Below, piece by piece: positions 16,435-25,646 of a stretch of DNA of 58,973 nucleotides. Both the position numbers and the translations under genes were made by a program. Under the pieces are notes generated by a model. The model saw only the letters and a list, made by a program, of their open reading frames with translations. It did not search any database and was not told the origin of the DNA. The stretch comes from an uncultured Lachnospiraceae bacterium. GTDB taxonomy: Bacteria > Bacillota > Clostridia > Lachnospirales > Lachnospiraceae. Each line of letters begins with the position of its first letter. Positions within the stretch are counted from its first letter, which is position 1. The stretch spans positions 1 to 58,973 of the forward strand of contig CAMEDC010000012.1 of NCBI GenBank assembly GCA_945913255.1. The letters are read 5' to 3'.

Positions 16435-17982
16435 CTACTGTGCTATAAAAAATCTTCCGCTGCGGGCATCCGTCACTTCCTTATCCCGGTAGGAAAGCTT
16501 TCCGCCCACGAAAACGGCATCCACACCGTCCGAAAGCTGGCACGGATTTTCAAAGGTAGCATTGTCCTTTATTTCCGCAGGGTCAAACACGGTTATGTTG
16601 GCACGTTTTCCGGGAGCGAGAATACCGCTGTCTTTCATCCGGTAAACCTGCGCCGGAAGTCCGGTCATGCGGTGAACCGCCTGCGCCAGACCCTTATCCG
16701 TGGATAAATCCGCGTAATGCGCAAGAAATCTGGTGTGGGAAGCATACAGTCTGGGATGCGGTCTGCCGTAAATCCCCGTCGCATCGCTGCACACCATGGT
16801 TCTGGGATGGCTGTAGGCAGCGATAATATCCTCTTCGCAGGCAGAGCGTATAATCGCACTCACATTCCCATTCTCTTCCGCCAGCAGATCCATATATGCC
16901 GTCAGCTCATCCACGCCTCTGATTGCCGCAATTTCACGAATGCTTTTTCCGATACAATACTTGTTTTTCTCCGAATCCAGATACGCCACGCTGATATTTT
17001 CCCATCCCGTGACAATTGACCGGTTCTCCCACACATCTGTTCCAAGGGAAAACCATCTCCGGATTTCCGCTCTGCCGTCCTCTGTAGTCAGACAGCGCAT
17101 CATCTCCTCGTGTCCCTTTGCCTTGGTATAGGCGGGCAGTGCAATACTGAGTCCGGTGCACGCTGCCGGATAGGGATAGCAATCCATATAGACATTCGCA
17201 CCTGCTTCATTTGCCGCATCCACCATCCGAAGTGCTGTGACTACCTTCCCATGATTCGGCTTTCCGCATGCCTTAATGTGGGAAATAACTGTCGTTGCAC
17301 CGGAACGTTTCGCCACCGACAACGCCTCTTCCACTGCCTCCAGCAGCTTCATGCCCTCGCTGCGCATGTGGGTGGTATAAACTCTTTTATATTTTGCACA
17401 GACAACCGCCAGCGGCACCATTTCTTCCTCATCGGAGTAGATGCCCGGGGCATACTCCAGACCGGAACTCATACCACAGGCGCCCTGCCTGAATTCCTCC
17501 TCCAGAAGCGCTGCCATTTTCTCCATCTGCTCCCGGGAAGCCTTATCATCTCCGTCTCCCACAGCGTACTCACGCAGGGTGCCATGTCCAATCAGGGAAG
17601 CGTGATCCAGGCTCATTCCGCCGTTCTTCCTCACTGCCTCCCGGTAGTTCTCCAGATCCGCAAAGCTTTCTTTCCCGTCAGGGTTCTTTACCGGATACGG
17701 GGACTCCCCGCAATGTCCGGTGATTTCCATGGTAATTCCCTGGGAAATTTTCTGTATGGCAGTAGGACGCTGTAAAATGCTCTTCTCAGAATGGGTATGT
17801 ACATCCATGAACCCCGGTGCAACCACCTTTCCTTTTGCATCATAGACCTGTTCCCCGTCGCCTGCGGAAAGCTGCCCCACCGCTGCTATCTTTCCGTCCC
17901 TGATTCCGACATCTCCCGAAGCGGGAAGCGCCCCGGTGCCATCCACCAGGGTGCCGTTTTTAATAATCACATCATATTTCAT
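16435..17982 (-). CDS. D-aminoacylase-type amidohydrolase (N-acyl-D-amino-acid deacylase family)
   Basis: A 515-residue amidohydrolase. The metal motif is DVHTHSEKS near residue 60, and a conserved Cys in ITGHCGESPYPV matches the Cys ligand of D-aminoacylase. Further His are found in YTTHMRSEG and TVISHIKACG, and the catalytic Asp in MVCSDATGIYG. Both ends of the small beta-sandwich domain are present (YDVIIKNGTLVDGTG; PGKRANITVFDPAEIKDNATF). It probably deacylates N-acyl-D-amino acids or related amides; substrate is not resolved. The start was placed at the family-typical MKYDVIIKNG. GGAGG is 13 nt away, so a GTG four codons earlier cannot be excluded. Confidence 0.85.
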   Translation of the reverse strand: MKYDVIIKNGTLVDGTGALPASGDVGIRDGKIAAVGQLSAGDGEQVYDAKGKVVAPGFMDVHTHSEKSILQRPTAIQKISQGITMEITGHCGESPYPVKNPDGKESFADLENYREAVRKNGGMSLDHASLIGHGTLREYAVGDGDDKASREQMEKMAALLEEEFRQGACGMSSGLEYAPGIYSDEEEMVPLAVVCAKYKRVYTTHMRSEGMKLLEAVEEALSVAKRSGATTVISHIKACGKPNHGKVVTALRMVDAANEAGANVYMDCYPYPAACTGLSIALPAYTKAKGHEEMMRCLTTEDGRAEIRRWFSLGTDVWENRSIVTGWENISVAYLDSEKNKYCIGKSIREIAAIRGVDELTAYMDLLAEENGNVSAIIRSACEEDIIAAYSHPRTMVCSDATGIYGRPHPRLYASHTRFLAHYADLSTDKGLAQAVHRMTGLPAQVYRMKDSGILAPGKRANITVFDPAEIKDNATFENPCQLSDGVDAVFVGGKLSYRDKEVTDARSGRFFIAQ

Positions 17983-18128
17983 CGCAATTACCACACCTCC
18001 CATTGCTTGTAAGCCATTACTCACAAGTAGCGTTATTCCATCCTGATTCTGTTTATTTCACAAGCCTTTCCGTTTAAAATTCCCGAAACCAACCGTTTGA
18101 TGCGTCACAGTCTGTCTTTTCATTCACC

Positions 18129-20063
18129 CTACTGCGCCATGGAGTTTCCGGTATACAGCTGATAGTACTTACCTTTCTGTTCCAGAAGCTCCTCATGGGT
18201 TCCCTTTTCGATAATACGCCCCTGCTCCAGCACAATGATGCAGTCGCTGTTCTTTACCGTGGAAAGTCTGTGTGCAATCACAAAGTTGGTACGTCCCTTC
18301 ATCAGGGCATCCATCCCTCTCTGCACCAGCTTCTCCGTTCTCGTATCAATGGAGCTGGTCGCCTCATCCAGAATCAGCACCGGAGGGTCTGCCACTGCCG
18401 CTCTCGCAATTGCAAGAAGCTGACGCTGTCCCTGGCTTAGATTAGCACCGTCACCGTGCAGCATGGTATTGTAGCCATTGGGAAGTCTTCTGATAAATCC
18501 ATCCGCATTGGCAAGCTTTGCCGCCCTGATAACCTCTTCATCTGTGGCATCCAGCTTACCGTACCGGATATTTTCCATAACCGTTCCCGTGAACAGATGC
18601 GTATCCTGCAAAACAATTCCCAGAGAACGGCGCAAATCATCTTTTTTAATCTTATTCACATTGATTCCGTCGTAGCGGATTTTGCCATCCTGTATATCAT
18701 AGAAACGGTTGATCAGGTTTGTGATGGTCGTCTTTCCCGCTCCCGTCGCTCCTACAAAAGCAATTTTTTGTCCGGGTTTTGCATACAACTCAATATCATG
18801 CAGAATCATCTTATCATCATTGTAGCCGAAATCCACATGATCGAACACCACATCGCCCTGCAGCTCCTTGTAGGTGGTCGTTCCATCCGCCTTGTGGAAA
18901 TGCTTCCAGGCCCAGAGACCGGTTCTCTCCTTACTTTCGGTAATCTCACCCCTATCGTTTTTCACGGCATTGACAAGCTCCACATAGCCTTCATCCGCCT
19001 CAGGAACCTCGTCCATGAGCCTAAAAATTCTGTCCGCACCTGCCAGTGCCATGATAATGCTGTTAAGCTGCATGCTGATCTGATTGATGGGCATGCCAAA
19101 GGATTTATTTAAAGTCAGGAAGCTGGCAAGTGCACCGATGGTCAGACCTGAAATTCCCGTAATTGCCAGGATACCGCCGGATACCGCACAGACTACATAG
19201 CTCAGATTTCCAAGCTGTGCGTTGACAGGTCCCATAATATTGGCAAAAATATTGGCGCGGCAGGCACTGTCACAGAGACTGTCATTCAGTTCATTGAACT
19301 GTTTCAGACTTTCTTCCTCGTGGCAGAACACTTTCACCACCTTCTGACCCGTCATTGTCTCCTCAATGCAGCCGTTCAAACTACCCAAATCACGCTGCTG
19401 CGACAGGAAAAAACGGCTGCTCTGGGAGCCGATTTTCTTTGCTGCAGCCAGCATCAGAACCACCATCAAAAGGGTTATCAAGGTCAACGGTACATCCAGC
19501 ATAAACATGGAAGCCAGCACACTGACAATGGTAATCGCACTGTTCACAAACTGCGGAATACTCTGACTGATCAACTGCCGTATGGTATCGATATCGTTTG
19601 TGTAGACGGACATAATATCACCGTGGGCGTGGGTATCGAAATACTTGATGGGCAGCTTTTCCATCTTTTCGAACAAGTCATTCCTGAGCTTCATCATGGT
19701 TCCCTGGGTCACATAAATCATCAGTCTTGACTGAACAAAGGATGCCAGAACGCCAAGTGCATAAAGTAAAGCCACTCTGCCGATTGCCCCTGCCAGAGGG
19801 CCGAAATCCGGCTGATTCTGTCCCAGCAAGGGCACGATATAGTCGTCAATCAGTGTCTTCATAAACAGAGTTCCCTGGAGGGATGCAAACACTGTGGCAA
19901 TAATACAGAGAATCACCACAACCCAATGCACTGCATAATCCTTGAAGGTGTAACCGAGCATTCTCTTCAACAGCTTTCCGGGATTCTCTATCTTCGGTCT
20001 GGGACCTCTCGGGCCGTGAGGACCGGGACCGTGATTTACCTTAGGCTTTCTTTCTGCTGCCAT
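18129..20063 (-). CDS. ABC exporter half-transporter, second subunit
   Basis: A 644-residue fused membrane-ATPase subunit. A Gly/Pro/His-rich tail (residues 10-25, GPGPHGPRGPRP) precedes six transmembrane helices. The ATPase has Walker A GATGAGKTT, signature NLSQGQRQLLAIARA, Walker B VLILDEATSSID and switch His in VIAHRLSTV. A linker segment of about 50 residues (EADEGYVELVNAVKNDRGEI) before the ATPase is longer than usual. It is encoded 2 bp after its partner, whose end carries the AGGAGG site, so the two make a heterodimeric multidrug-type exporter. Here the post-Walker-B residue is Glu, giving the canonical catalytic site. Confidence 0.93.
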   Translation of the reverse strand: MAAERKPKVNHGPGPHGPRGPRPKIENPGKLLKRMLGYTFKDYAVHWVVVILCIIATVFASLQGTLFMKTLIDDYIVPLLGQNQPDFGPLAGAIGRVALLYALGVLASFVQSRLMIYVTQGTMMKLRNDLFEKMEKLPIKYFDTHAHGDIMSVYTNDIDTIRQLISQSIPQFVNSAITIVSVLASMFMLDVPLTLITLLMVVLMLAAAKKIGSQSSRFFLSQQRDLGSLNGCIEETMTGQKVVKVFCHEEESLKQFNELNDSLCDSACRANIFANIMGPVNAQLGNLSYVVCAVSGGILAITGISGLTIGALASFLTLNKSFGMPINQISMQLNSIIMALAGADRIFRLMDEVPEADEGYVELVNAVKNDRGEITESKERTGLWAWKHFHKADGTTTYKELQGDVVFDHVDFGYNDDKMILHDIELYAKPGQKIAFVGATGAGKTTITNLINRFYDIQDGKIRYDGINVNKIKKDDLRRSLGIVLQDTHLFTGTVMENIRYGKLDATDEEVIRAAKLANADGFIRRLPNGYNTMLHGDGANLSQGQRQLLAIARAAVADPPVLILDEATSSIDTRTEKLVQRGMDALMKGRTNFVIAHRLSTVKNSDCIIVLEQGRIIEKGTHEELLEQKGKYYQLYTGNSMAQ

Positions 20064-20065
20064 GA

Positions 20066-21814
20066 TTACATACCTCCTTTCTCATCAAAGTCACCGCTGC
20101 CGCCTGTCTGGGATTCATAGACATCACGGTAGATTTCATTATTTGCAAGCAGTTCTTCGTGTGTTCCGAAACCGTCAATCTGACCATCATTCATCACAAT
20201 AATCCTGTCCGCATGCTCCACACTGGAAATACGCTGAGCGATAATCAGTTTCGTGGTTCCGGGAATTACCTCTGCAAACGCCCGCCTGATTTTCGCATCC
20301 GTAGCCGTATCCACGGCACTGGTGGAATCATCCAGAATCAGAATCTTCGGCTTTTTCAATAACGCTCTTGCAATACACAGCCTCTGCTTCTGTCCGCCGG
20401 ACACGTTGGTTCCGCCCTGCTCAATATAAGTATTGTAGCCCTCCGGCATTTTCTGAATGAATTCGTCTGCACAGGCCAGTTCGCATGCCCTTCTGCATTC
20501 TTCCTCCGTGGCTTCCTTGTCACCCCAGCGCAGATTGTCCAGAATGGTACCCGAGAACAGTACATTATTCTGCAGTACTACGGCAACCTGATTTCTCAAT
20601 GCTTCCATATCATAATCGCGGACATCCACACCGCCAACCTTCAGGGTGCCGCCCGTGACATCATACAGTCTGCTGATTAAATTTACCAGACTGGACTTTG
20701 CGCTGCCCGTACCGCCGATGATACCGATTGTCTCACCGGATTTGATATCAAGGTTAATATCCTTCAGCACAGGCGTATCCGCATCCTTTTTGTAACTGAA
20801 AAAGACATGGTCGAATTCGATACTGCCGTTTTTCACCTCGATAACCGGATTCTCCGGATTCACCAGATCCGGTTTTTCCTCCAGCACCTCACAGATACGT
20901 CTTGCGCTGGCTGCAGACATGGTCATCATGACAAAAATCATGGACAGCATCATCAGGTTCATCAGAATATTCATACAATAGGTAAGAAGACTCATGAGCT
21001 GTCCGGTCAACAGTTCATTCTGCACAATCATATGTGCTCCCATCCAGCTGATTAACAGAATACAGGTGTACACGGTCAGGTTCATCACCGGACTGTTCCA
21101 GGCAACAATTCCTTCAGCCTTGCAGAAAATCTTATAGATGTTTCCGCTCGCCTTCTTAAATTTCTCATTCTCGTAATCCTCGCGGACATAAGCCTTCACC
21201 ACACGGATTGCGGACACATTCTCTTGTACACTCTCATTCAAATCATCGTACTTGGGAAACGCCTGACTGAAATGCTTCATGGCGCTGGACACAATCACTG
21301 CCAGGATACAGCCCAGAATGATTACCGCTACCAGATAGACACTAGCAAGCCTGGGGCTGATGTAAAAAGACATGACCATGGCACAAATCAGACTGATCGG
21401 TGCACGCATGCACATTCTTAACAGCATCTGATAAGCATTCTGAATGTTCGTCACATCGGTGGTCAGTCTCGTCACCAGACCGGATGTGCTGAACTTGTCA
21501 ATATTGGAAAAGCTGAATTTCTGAATATTTTCATACATGGCTTTTCTCAGGTTCCGGGCAAATCCGGTGGATGCCTTTGCACCGTAAACACCGCCTCCGA
21601 TACCGAAGCAAAGGCTCAACAGGGCGGTAAGCACCATCAGTGCACCAATCGTATAAATATGTTTCATGTTTCCCGCGTTGACACCATCATCGATAATGGA
21701 TGCCATCAACAGCGGAATAATCGTCTCCATGATAACTTCCGCTATCATGAAAACAGGAGTCAAAAGGGAATCTTTTTTATATTCCTTTATCTGGGCTCCA
21801 AGTGTTTTCAGCAT
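20066..21814 (-). CDS. ABC exporter half-transporter, first subunit
   Basis: A 582-residue fused membrane-ATPase subunit with six helices and an ATPase. The ATPase shows Walker A GGTGSAKSS, signature NVSGGQKQRLCIARA and Walker B ILILDDSTSAVD. The residue after Walker B is Asp rather than Glu, and the position before Lys in Walker A is Ala. This marks the degenerate-site partner of a heterodimeric exporter (BmrC/BmrD-like logic). The start overlaps the marR stop by 7 bp, so marR and both subunits form one leftward operon. Confidence 0.93.
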   Translation of the reverse strand: MLKTLGAQIKEYKKDSLLTPVFMIAEVIMETIIPLLMASIIDDGVNAGNMKHIYTIGALMVLTALLSLCFGIGGGVYGAKASTGFARNLRKAMYENIQKFSFSNIDKFSTSGLVTRLTTDVTNIQNAYQMLLRMCMRAPISLICAMVMSFYISPRLASVYLVAVIILGCILAVIVSSAMKHFSQAFPKYDDLNESVQENVSAIRVVKAYVREDYENEKFKKASGNIYKIFCKAEGIVAWNSPVMNLTVYTCILLISWMGAHMIVQNELLTGQLMSLLTYCMNILMNLMMLSMIFVMMTMSAASARRICEVLEEKPDLVNPENPVIEVKNGSIEFDHVFFSYKKDADTPVLKDINLDIKSGETIGIIGGTGSAKSSLVNLISRLYDVTGGTLKVGGVDVRDYDMEALRNQVAVVLQNNVLFSGTILDNLRWGDKEATEEECRRACELACADEFIQKMPEGYNTYIEQGGTNVSGGQKQRLCIARALLKKPKILILDDSTSAVDTATDAKIRRAFAEVIPGTTKLIIAQRISSVEHADRIIVMNDGQIDGFGTHEELLANNEIYRDVYESQTGGSGDFDEKGGM

Positions 21815-22344
21815 AATGACACTTCCTTTCTACTTTTTTCTTTAAATTCTGAATCCTCATCTTCTTTATCAAATTCCGAACGCATTCCATCCAGATTTGT
21901 CATGATGATTCCCAGCAGTCTGTTCAGTTCCTGTATATCTTCATCCGTCATTCCCCGAAGCATCCCGTCATCCATCATCTGCATATGCGCTTCCACCTTC
22001 ATATGATTGGCTTCCGCTCCCGGAGTCATAAAGATACGTTTCAGTCTGGCATCTTTATCCTGACATTTCCGCACAATCAAACCGTTCTTTTCCATGACCT
22101 GCAGGGTATTGGTGGCTGTTGCCCGGGAGATATCGAATTCCTTCTCAATATCCTTCTGATATACCGGTCTGTCCTTGGAATGGTACAAAAAACCAAGAAT
22201 ACCTCCCTGAAGCTGTGATTGCGGCGCCAGATGATTGTTTTTCGGAAGGCTTTTCCTCACAATGGCCTTAATCTGATTGTGTATGGCACGCAGTGTAAAG
22301 GATATCCGTCTCTGATTTTCTTCTGTTCCGGCTCTTTCTTCCAT
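21808..22344 (-). CDS. MarR family transcriptional repressor
   Basis: A 178-residue winged-helix protein. The DNA-binding core is YQKDIEKEFDISRATATNTLQVMEKNGLI with the wing RKCQDKDARLKRIFMT, flanked by dimerisation helices. A methionine-rich stretch (HMQMMDDGMLRGM) follows. The start was set at the ATG 6 nt after GGGAG. It heads the ABC exporter operon and has two near-identical palindromes in its promoter, so autoregulation and control of the exporter are likely. Confidence 0.9.
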   Translation of the reverse strand: MEERAGTEENQRRISFTLRAIHNQIKAIVRKSLPKNNHLAPQSQLQGGILGFLYHSKDRPVYQKDIEKEFDISRATATNTLQVMEKNGLIVRKCQDKDARLKRIFMTPGAEANHMKVEAHMQMMDDGMLRGMTDEDIQELNRLLGIIMTNLDGMRSEFDKEDEDSEFKEKSRKEVSLC

Positions 22345-22388
22345 AATCATCTCCCATTTCTTTTGTCTTGCTCAAAAAAAAGCAAAAA

Positions 22389-22450
22389 GTTAGCGAACTA
22401 ACTTTTATTGTTAGCACGCTAACTTTATCACGCATCAATTTTATTGTCAA
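22389..22450 (-). promoter_or_regulatory. marR-ABC promoter with two operator palindromes
   Basis: Minus strand: -35 TTGACA (22445-22450), 17-bp spacer, -10 TAAAGT (22422-22427). Two 14-bp palindromes with arms GTTAG/CTAAC lie at 22410-22423 and 22389-22402, 21 bp apart (two helical turns). They start at the -10 box and run past the transcription start. This is a typical placement for MarR operators. Confidence 0.85.
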
Positions 22451-22507
22451 GACTGCTGACACTTAATTTACAAAGCTTTTATATTTTCTCTTTTGTTGCA
22501 ATATGTG

Positions 22508-24973
22508 TTACGACTGCTTCCGGTTTATCTTCATCGTCAGAGAAATACGTTTCTTTGCGGCATCCACGCCCAGTACCTGCACCTCCACAATATCTCCTAC
22601 GCTGACCGCCTCCAGCGGATGCTTAATGTAACGGTCGGTAATCTGGGAAATATGCACCAGTCCGTCCTGATGCACACCGATATCCACAAACACACCAAAG
22701 TCAATTACGTTGCGGACGGTTCCTTTCAGAATCATTCCGGGCTTCAAATCTTTCATATCCAGCACATCACTGCGCAAAATGGGCTTTGGCATATCGTCTC
22801 TCGGGTCGCGGGCAGGTTTTTCCAGTTCCTTCAGGATGTCTGTCAATGTGATTTCGCCAATCCCCAGTTCCTCAGCCAGAAGCTTCTTATCTTTAATCCG
22901 CTTCTCCAGACTGGCTACGGTTGCCTCTGTTGCTGATGCAGTCGTCCCGACAGCCTGCTGTCTGCCGGTCTTGTCGTTGACTGTTCCGGTCTTTCCCTTT
23001 GCATCAGTACTGTCACCATTCAATACAATACCGCCCATGGCTGCAGCCAATGCTTTTCCCATAGCCGTGTTGGTATTGCGTACCTGCACGGTTTTCTGTT
23101 TTTTACGTCCATTGTCAGCATCACCTGTCAGGTTTGACACACGGCCTGTCATTTTGGCATTTGCAGCAGCCGGAACCTTTTTCCCTGCTGCTTTTTCCGC
23201 CGCTGCCTTTTTCTGGGCGGCACGGATATCCTCCATGGTCAGACCCAGTTTATCCAAAAGTTTCATGGCTGCTTCGTAAGATTCCGGATGTACACTGGTA
23301 GCATCCAACGGATTGTCCCCATCCAGGATTCTCATAAATCCTGCGCACTGTTCAAATGCCTTGGGTCCCAGCTTTGCCACTTTCAGCAGCTGCTTTCTGT
23401 TGGTAAAGCGTCCGTTTGCTTCCCTGTAATCCACAATATTCTTTGCGATAGTCTTATTGATTCCGGAAACATACTCCAGCAGGGACACAGATGCGGTATT
23501 CAAATCCACACCGACCTTGTTGACGCTGTCTTCCACCACACCGTTCAAAGCTTCACTCAACTTCTTCTGGTTCATGTCATGCTGATACTGACCCACCCCG
23601 ATGGACTGGGGATCAATCTTTACCAGCTCCGCCAGTGGATCCTGAAGTCTTCTGGCAATGGAGGCAGCGCTCCTCTGTCCCACATCAAAATTCGGGAACT
23701 CCTCCGTTGCCAGCTTACTTGCCGAATAAACACTGGCACCTGCCTCGTTGACAATCACGTACTGAACCGGTCTGTCCAGTTCCTTAATCAGTTCCACGAT
23801 CACCTGCTCGGATTCTCTGGAGGCGGTACCGTTGCCGACGGAAATCAAATCCACATGGTACTTATTTATAAGCTTTTTCAGTTCTGCCTTGGCTTCCTCC
23901 ACTTTATTCTGGGGTGCCGTGGGATAAATTACCTTTGTATCCAGCACTTTTCCGGTGGGGTCAACCACCGCAAGCTTACAGCCCGTGCGGAATGCGGGAT
24001 CCCATCCCAGAACTACCTTTCCGGCAATGGGTGGCTGCAGCAGCAACTGTTCCAGATTTTTTCCAAACACGGAAATCGCGCCATCTTCCGCCTTTTCCGT
24101 CAGGTCATTCCTAATCTCACGTTCAATGGCAGGAGCAATCAGACGTTCGTAGCTGTCCTCCATCACCTCCTGCAGTACAGGCGTGGTATAAGGGTTGTCC
24201 GAAGTGATATTTTTCTTCGCCAGATATTGCAGAATTCTCTCCTCCGGAGCGTTGACTTTTACGTTCAGCACCTTTTCCGCCTCACCGCGGTTCAGTGCAA
24301 GGACTCTGTGCCCTGCAACCTTCTTTACCGGTTCCTCAAAATTGTAATACATCTCATATACGGTCTGTGCCTTCTCATCCTTTGCCGTACTGGTGATGAT
24401 TCCTTCGTCCACGGTCAGTTCACGGATGTAACTGCGGTAGTCCGCATTATCCGAAATGCTCTCAGCAATGATGTCCTTCGCTCCCTGCAATGCCTCTTCC
24501 GCCGTCTTTACCTGTTTCTCCGGCTCCACATCCGCTCCTGTCACATATTTTTCAGCTTCCTCCAGAACCGGTGCCTGCGCGTTCTGCGCCAGGATAAACT
24601 CAGCCAGGCCATCCAGACCCTTTTCCTTTGCCACGCTGGCTCTGGTCTTTCTTTTGGGACGGTAAGGGCGATACAAGTCTTCCACGACGACCAGAGTTTC
24701 AGCTGCCAGAATCTTTTCCTTCAGCTCCGGAGTCAGCTTTCCCTGCTCCTCAATGCTGCTGAGAACCTGTTCCTTCTTCTCCTCCAGATTGCGCAGATAG
24801 ACAAGCCTTTCATGCAGGTTTCTGAGCTGTTCGTCATTCAGGGAACCTGTCACTTCCTTTCTGTATCGTGAAATAAAGGGAATGGTGTTGCCTTCGTCAA
24901 TCAGCTTGACCGCAGCTTCTACCTGCCATTTCTCTACTTTTAATTCTTCTTTGAGTTTCAGTATAATATCCAT
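22508..24973 (-). CDS. tex: Tex-family RNA-binding transcription accessory protein
   Basis: An 821-residue Tex protein. It has the helical N-terminal region (NTIPFISRYRKE), a YqgF-like RNase-H-fold domain (about 325-450, VVLGWDPAFRTGCKLAVVD), helix-hairpin-helix repeats (about 490-560, LLEYVSGINKTIAKNIVDYRE) and an S1 domain at the end (GTVRNVIDFGVFVDIGVHQDGLVHIS). Between the helical repeats and S1 is a low-complexity Ala/Lys/Thr-rich stretch of about 100 residues (DNA 22915-23215) that makes it longer than typical Tex (about 720-780). The start ATG lies 5 nt after GGAGG. The gene stands alone, convergent with nothing and divergent from the next operon. Confidence 0.95.
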   Translation of the reverse strand: MDIILKLKEELKVEKWQVEAAVKLIDEGNTIPFISRYRKEVTGSLNDEQLRNLHERLVYLRNLEEKKEQVLSSIEEQGKLTPELKEKILAAETLVVVEDLYRPYRPKRKTRASVAKEKGLDGLAEFILAQNAQAPVLEEAEKYVTGADVEPEKQVKTAEEALQGAKDIIAESISDNADYRSYIRELTVDEGIITSTAKDEKAQTVYEMYYNFEEPVKKVAGHRVLALNRGEAEKVLNVKVNAPEERILQYLAKKNITSDNPYTTPVLQEVMEDSYERLIAPAIEREIRNDLTEKAEDGAISVFGKNLEQLLLQPPIAGKVVLGWDPAFRTGCKLAVVDPTGKVLDTKVIYPTAPQNKVEEAKAELKKLINKYHVDLISVGNGTASRESEQVIVELIKELDRPVQYVIVNEAGASVYSASKLATEEFPNFDVGQRSAASIARRLQDPLAELVKIDPQSIGVGQYQHDMNQKKLSEALNGVVEDSVNKVGVDLNTASVSLLEYVSGINKTIAKNIVDYREANGRFTNRKQLLKVAKLGPKAFEQCAGFMRILDGDNPLDATSVHPESYEAAMKLLDKLGLTMEDIRAAQKKAAAEKAAGKKVPAAANAKMTGRVSNLTGDADNGRKKQKTVQVRNTNTAMGKALAAAMGGIVLNGDSTDAKGKTGTVNDKTGRQQAVGTTASATEATVASLEKRIKDKKLLAEELGIGEITLTDILKELEKPARDPRDDMPKPILRSDVLDMKDLKPGMILKGTVRNVIDFGVFVDIGVHQDGLVHISQITDRYIKHPLEAVSVGDIVEVQVLGVDAAKKRISLTMKINRKQS

Positions 24974-25002
24974 AGTACCCTCCATGTATTTTTTCCTATT
25001 CC

Positions 25003-25031
25003 ATTATACATGAACGGTCTTTCCGCCGCAA
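25003..25031 (-). promoter_or_regulatory. Promoter of tex
   Basis: Minus strand: -10 TATAAT (25003-25008), 17-bp spacer, weak -35 TTGCGG (25026-25031), 30 bp upstream of the tex start. Confidence 0.55.
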
Positions 25032-25065
25032 TCGTGAAATATTTATAAATTCCATCCCTTGTCCT

Positions 25066-25094
25066 TTGACATAAGAGTAGGAAAATGATACATT
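25066..25094 (+). promoter_or_regulatory. Promoter of the 25133-26999 operon
   Basis: -35 TTGACA (25066-25071), 17-bp spacer, extended -10 TGATACATT (TACATT at 25089-25094). The first gene starts 39 bp downstream. Confidence 0.6.
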
Positions 25095-25132
25095 TAATAT
25101 AAGTAGAAGTCAGAAAGCAAGGAGCCACGGCA

Positions 25133-25588
25133 ATGGACTATCAGAACAACGGCTGGAATCAAAATAATAACAATCAGTGGGATCGCTGGAACAGCAGTGC
25201 CGCAAACAGCAGCTATCACAATCAGCCCACCCATACCCCCTACGATCAGGGCTTTTCGATTGCTTCCCTGGTTCTGGGACTTTTGTCAACCACACTGGGC
25301 TGCTGCGGTATTTCTCTCCCGCTGGGAGCACTGGGCATCCTGTTTGCCCTGCTCTGCTACCGCAAGGGAAAACGCATGAACAGCAATGCGCGCTTCGGTC
25401 TTTATCTTTCCATTTTCGGTTGTGTCTATGGCATTGGCATGATGATTTATACGATTTTTGTACAATTGCCTGCCATGCTGCAGGATCCGGCTTATGTCAA
25501 CCAGCTGAACCAGATTTATCAGATGCTTTTTGGAATGGATTTTCAGGAATTCATACAGTCATTTTACGGTACAGGTACATCGCTCTAA
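25133..25588 (+). CDS. Small membrane protein, DUF4190-like
   Basis: A 151-residue protein with a 40-residue Asn/Gln/Tyr-rich hydrophilic N-terminus. Two hydrophobic segments (about 43-80 and 90-115) follow, separated by a basic loop RKGKRMN. The first segment has the FSIASLVLGLLSTTLGCCG pattern common to DUF4190-like proteins. Function is unknown; such proteins are probably envelope-associated. AAGGAG lies 8 nt before the ATG. It leads a three-gene rightward operon. Confidence 0.8.
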   Translation: MDYQNNGWNQNNNNQWDRWNSSAANSSYHNQPTHTPYDQGFSIASLVLGLLSTTLGCCGISLPLGALGILFALLCYRKGKRMNSNARFGLYLSIFGCVYGIGMMIYTIFVQLPAMLQDPAYVNQLNQIYQMLFGMDFQEFIQSFYGTGTSL

Positions 25589-25646
25589 AATCAGTCAGAC
25601 AATTTTTTTGCAGTGTGATGCTCTGTCTTATAGGGAGGAGGATTGT

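Noticed and set aside
23288..24871. 527-codon plus-strand frame opposite tex
   Set aside because: Shadow of the tex reading frame; composition (Cys/His/Leu-rich) and lack of start signals argue against a gene.
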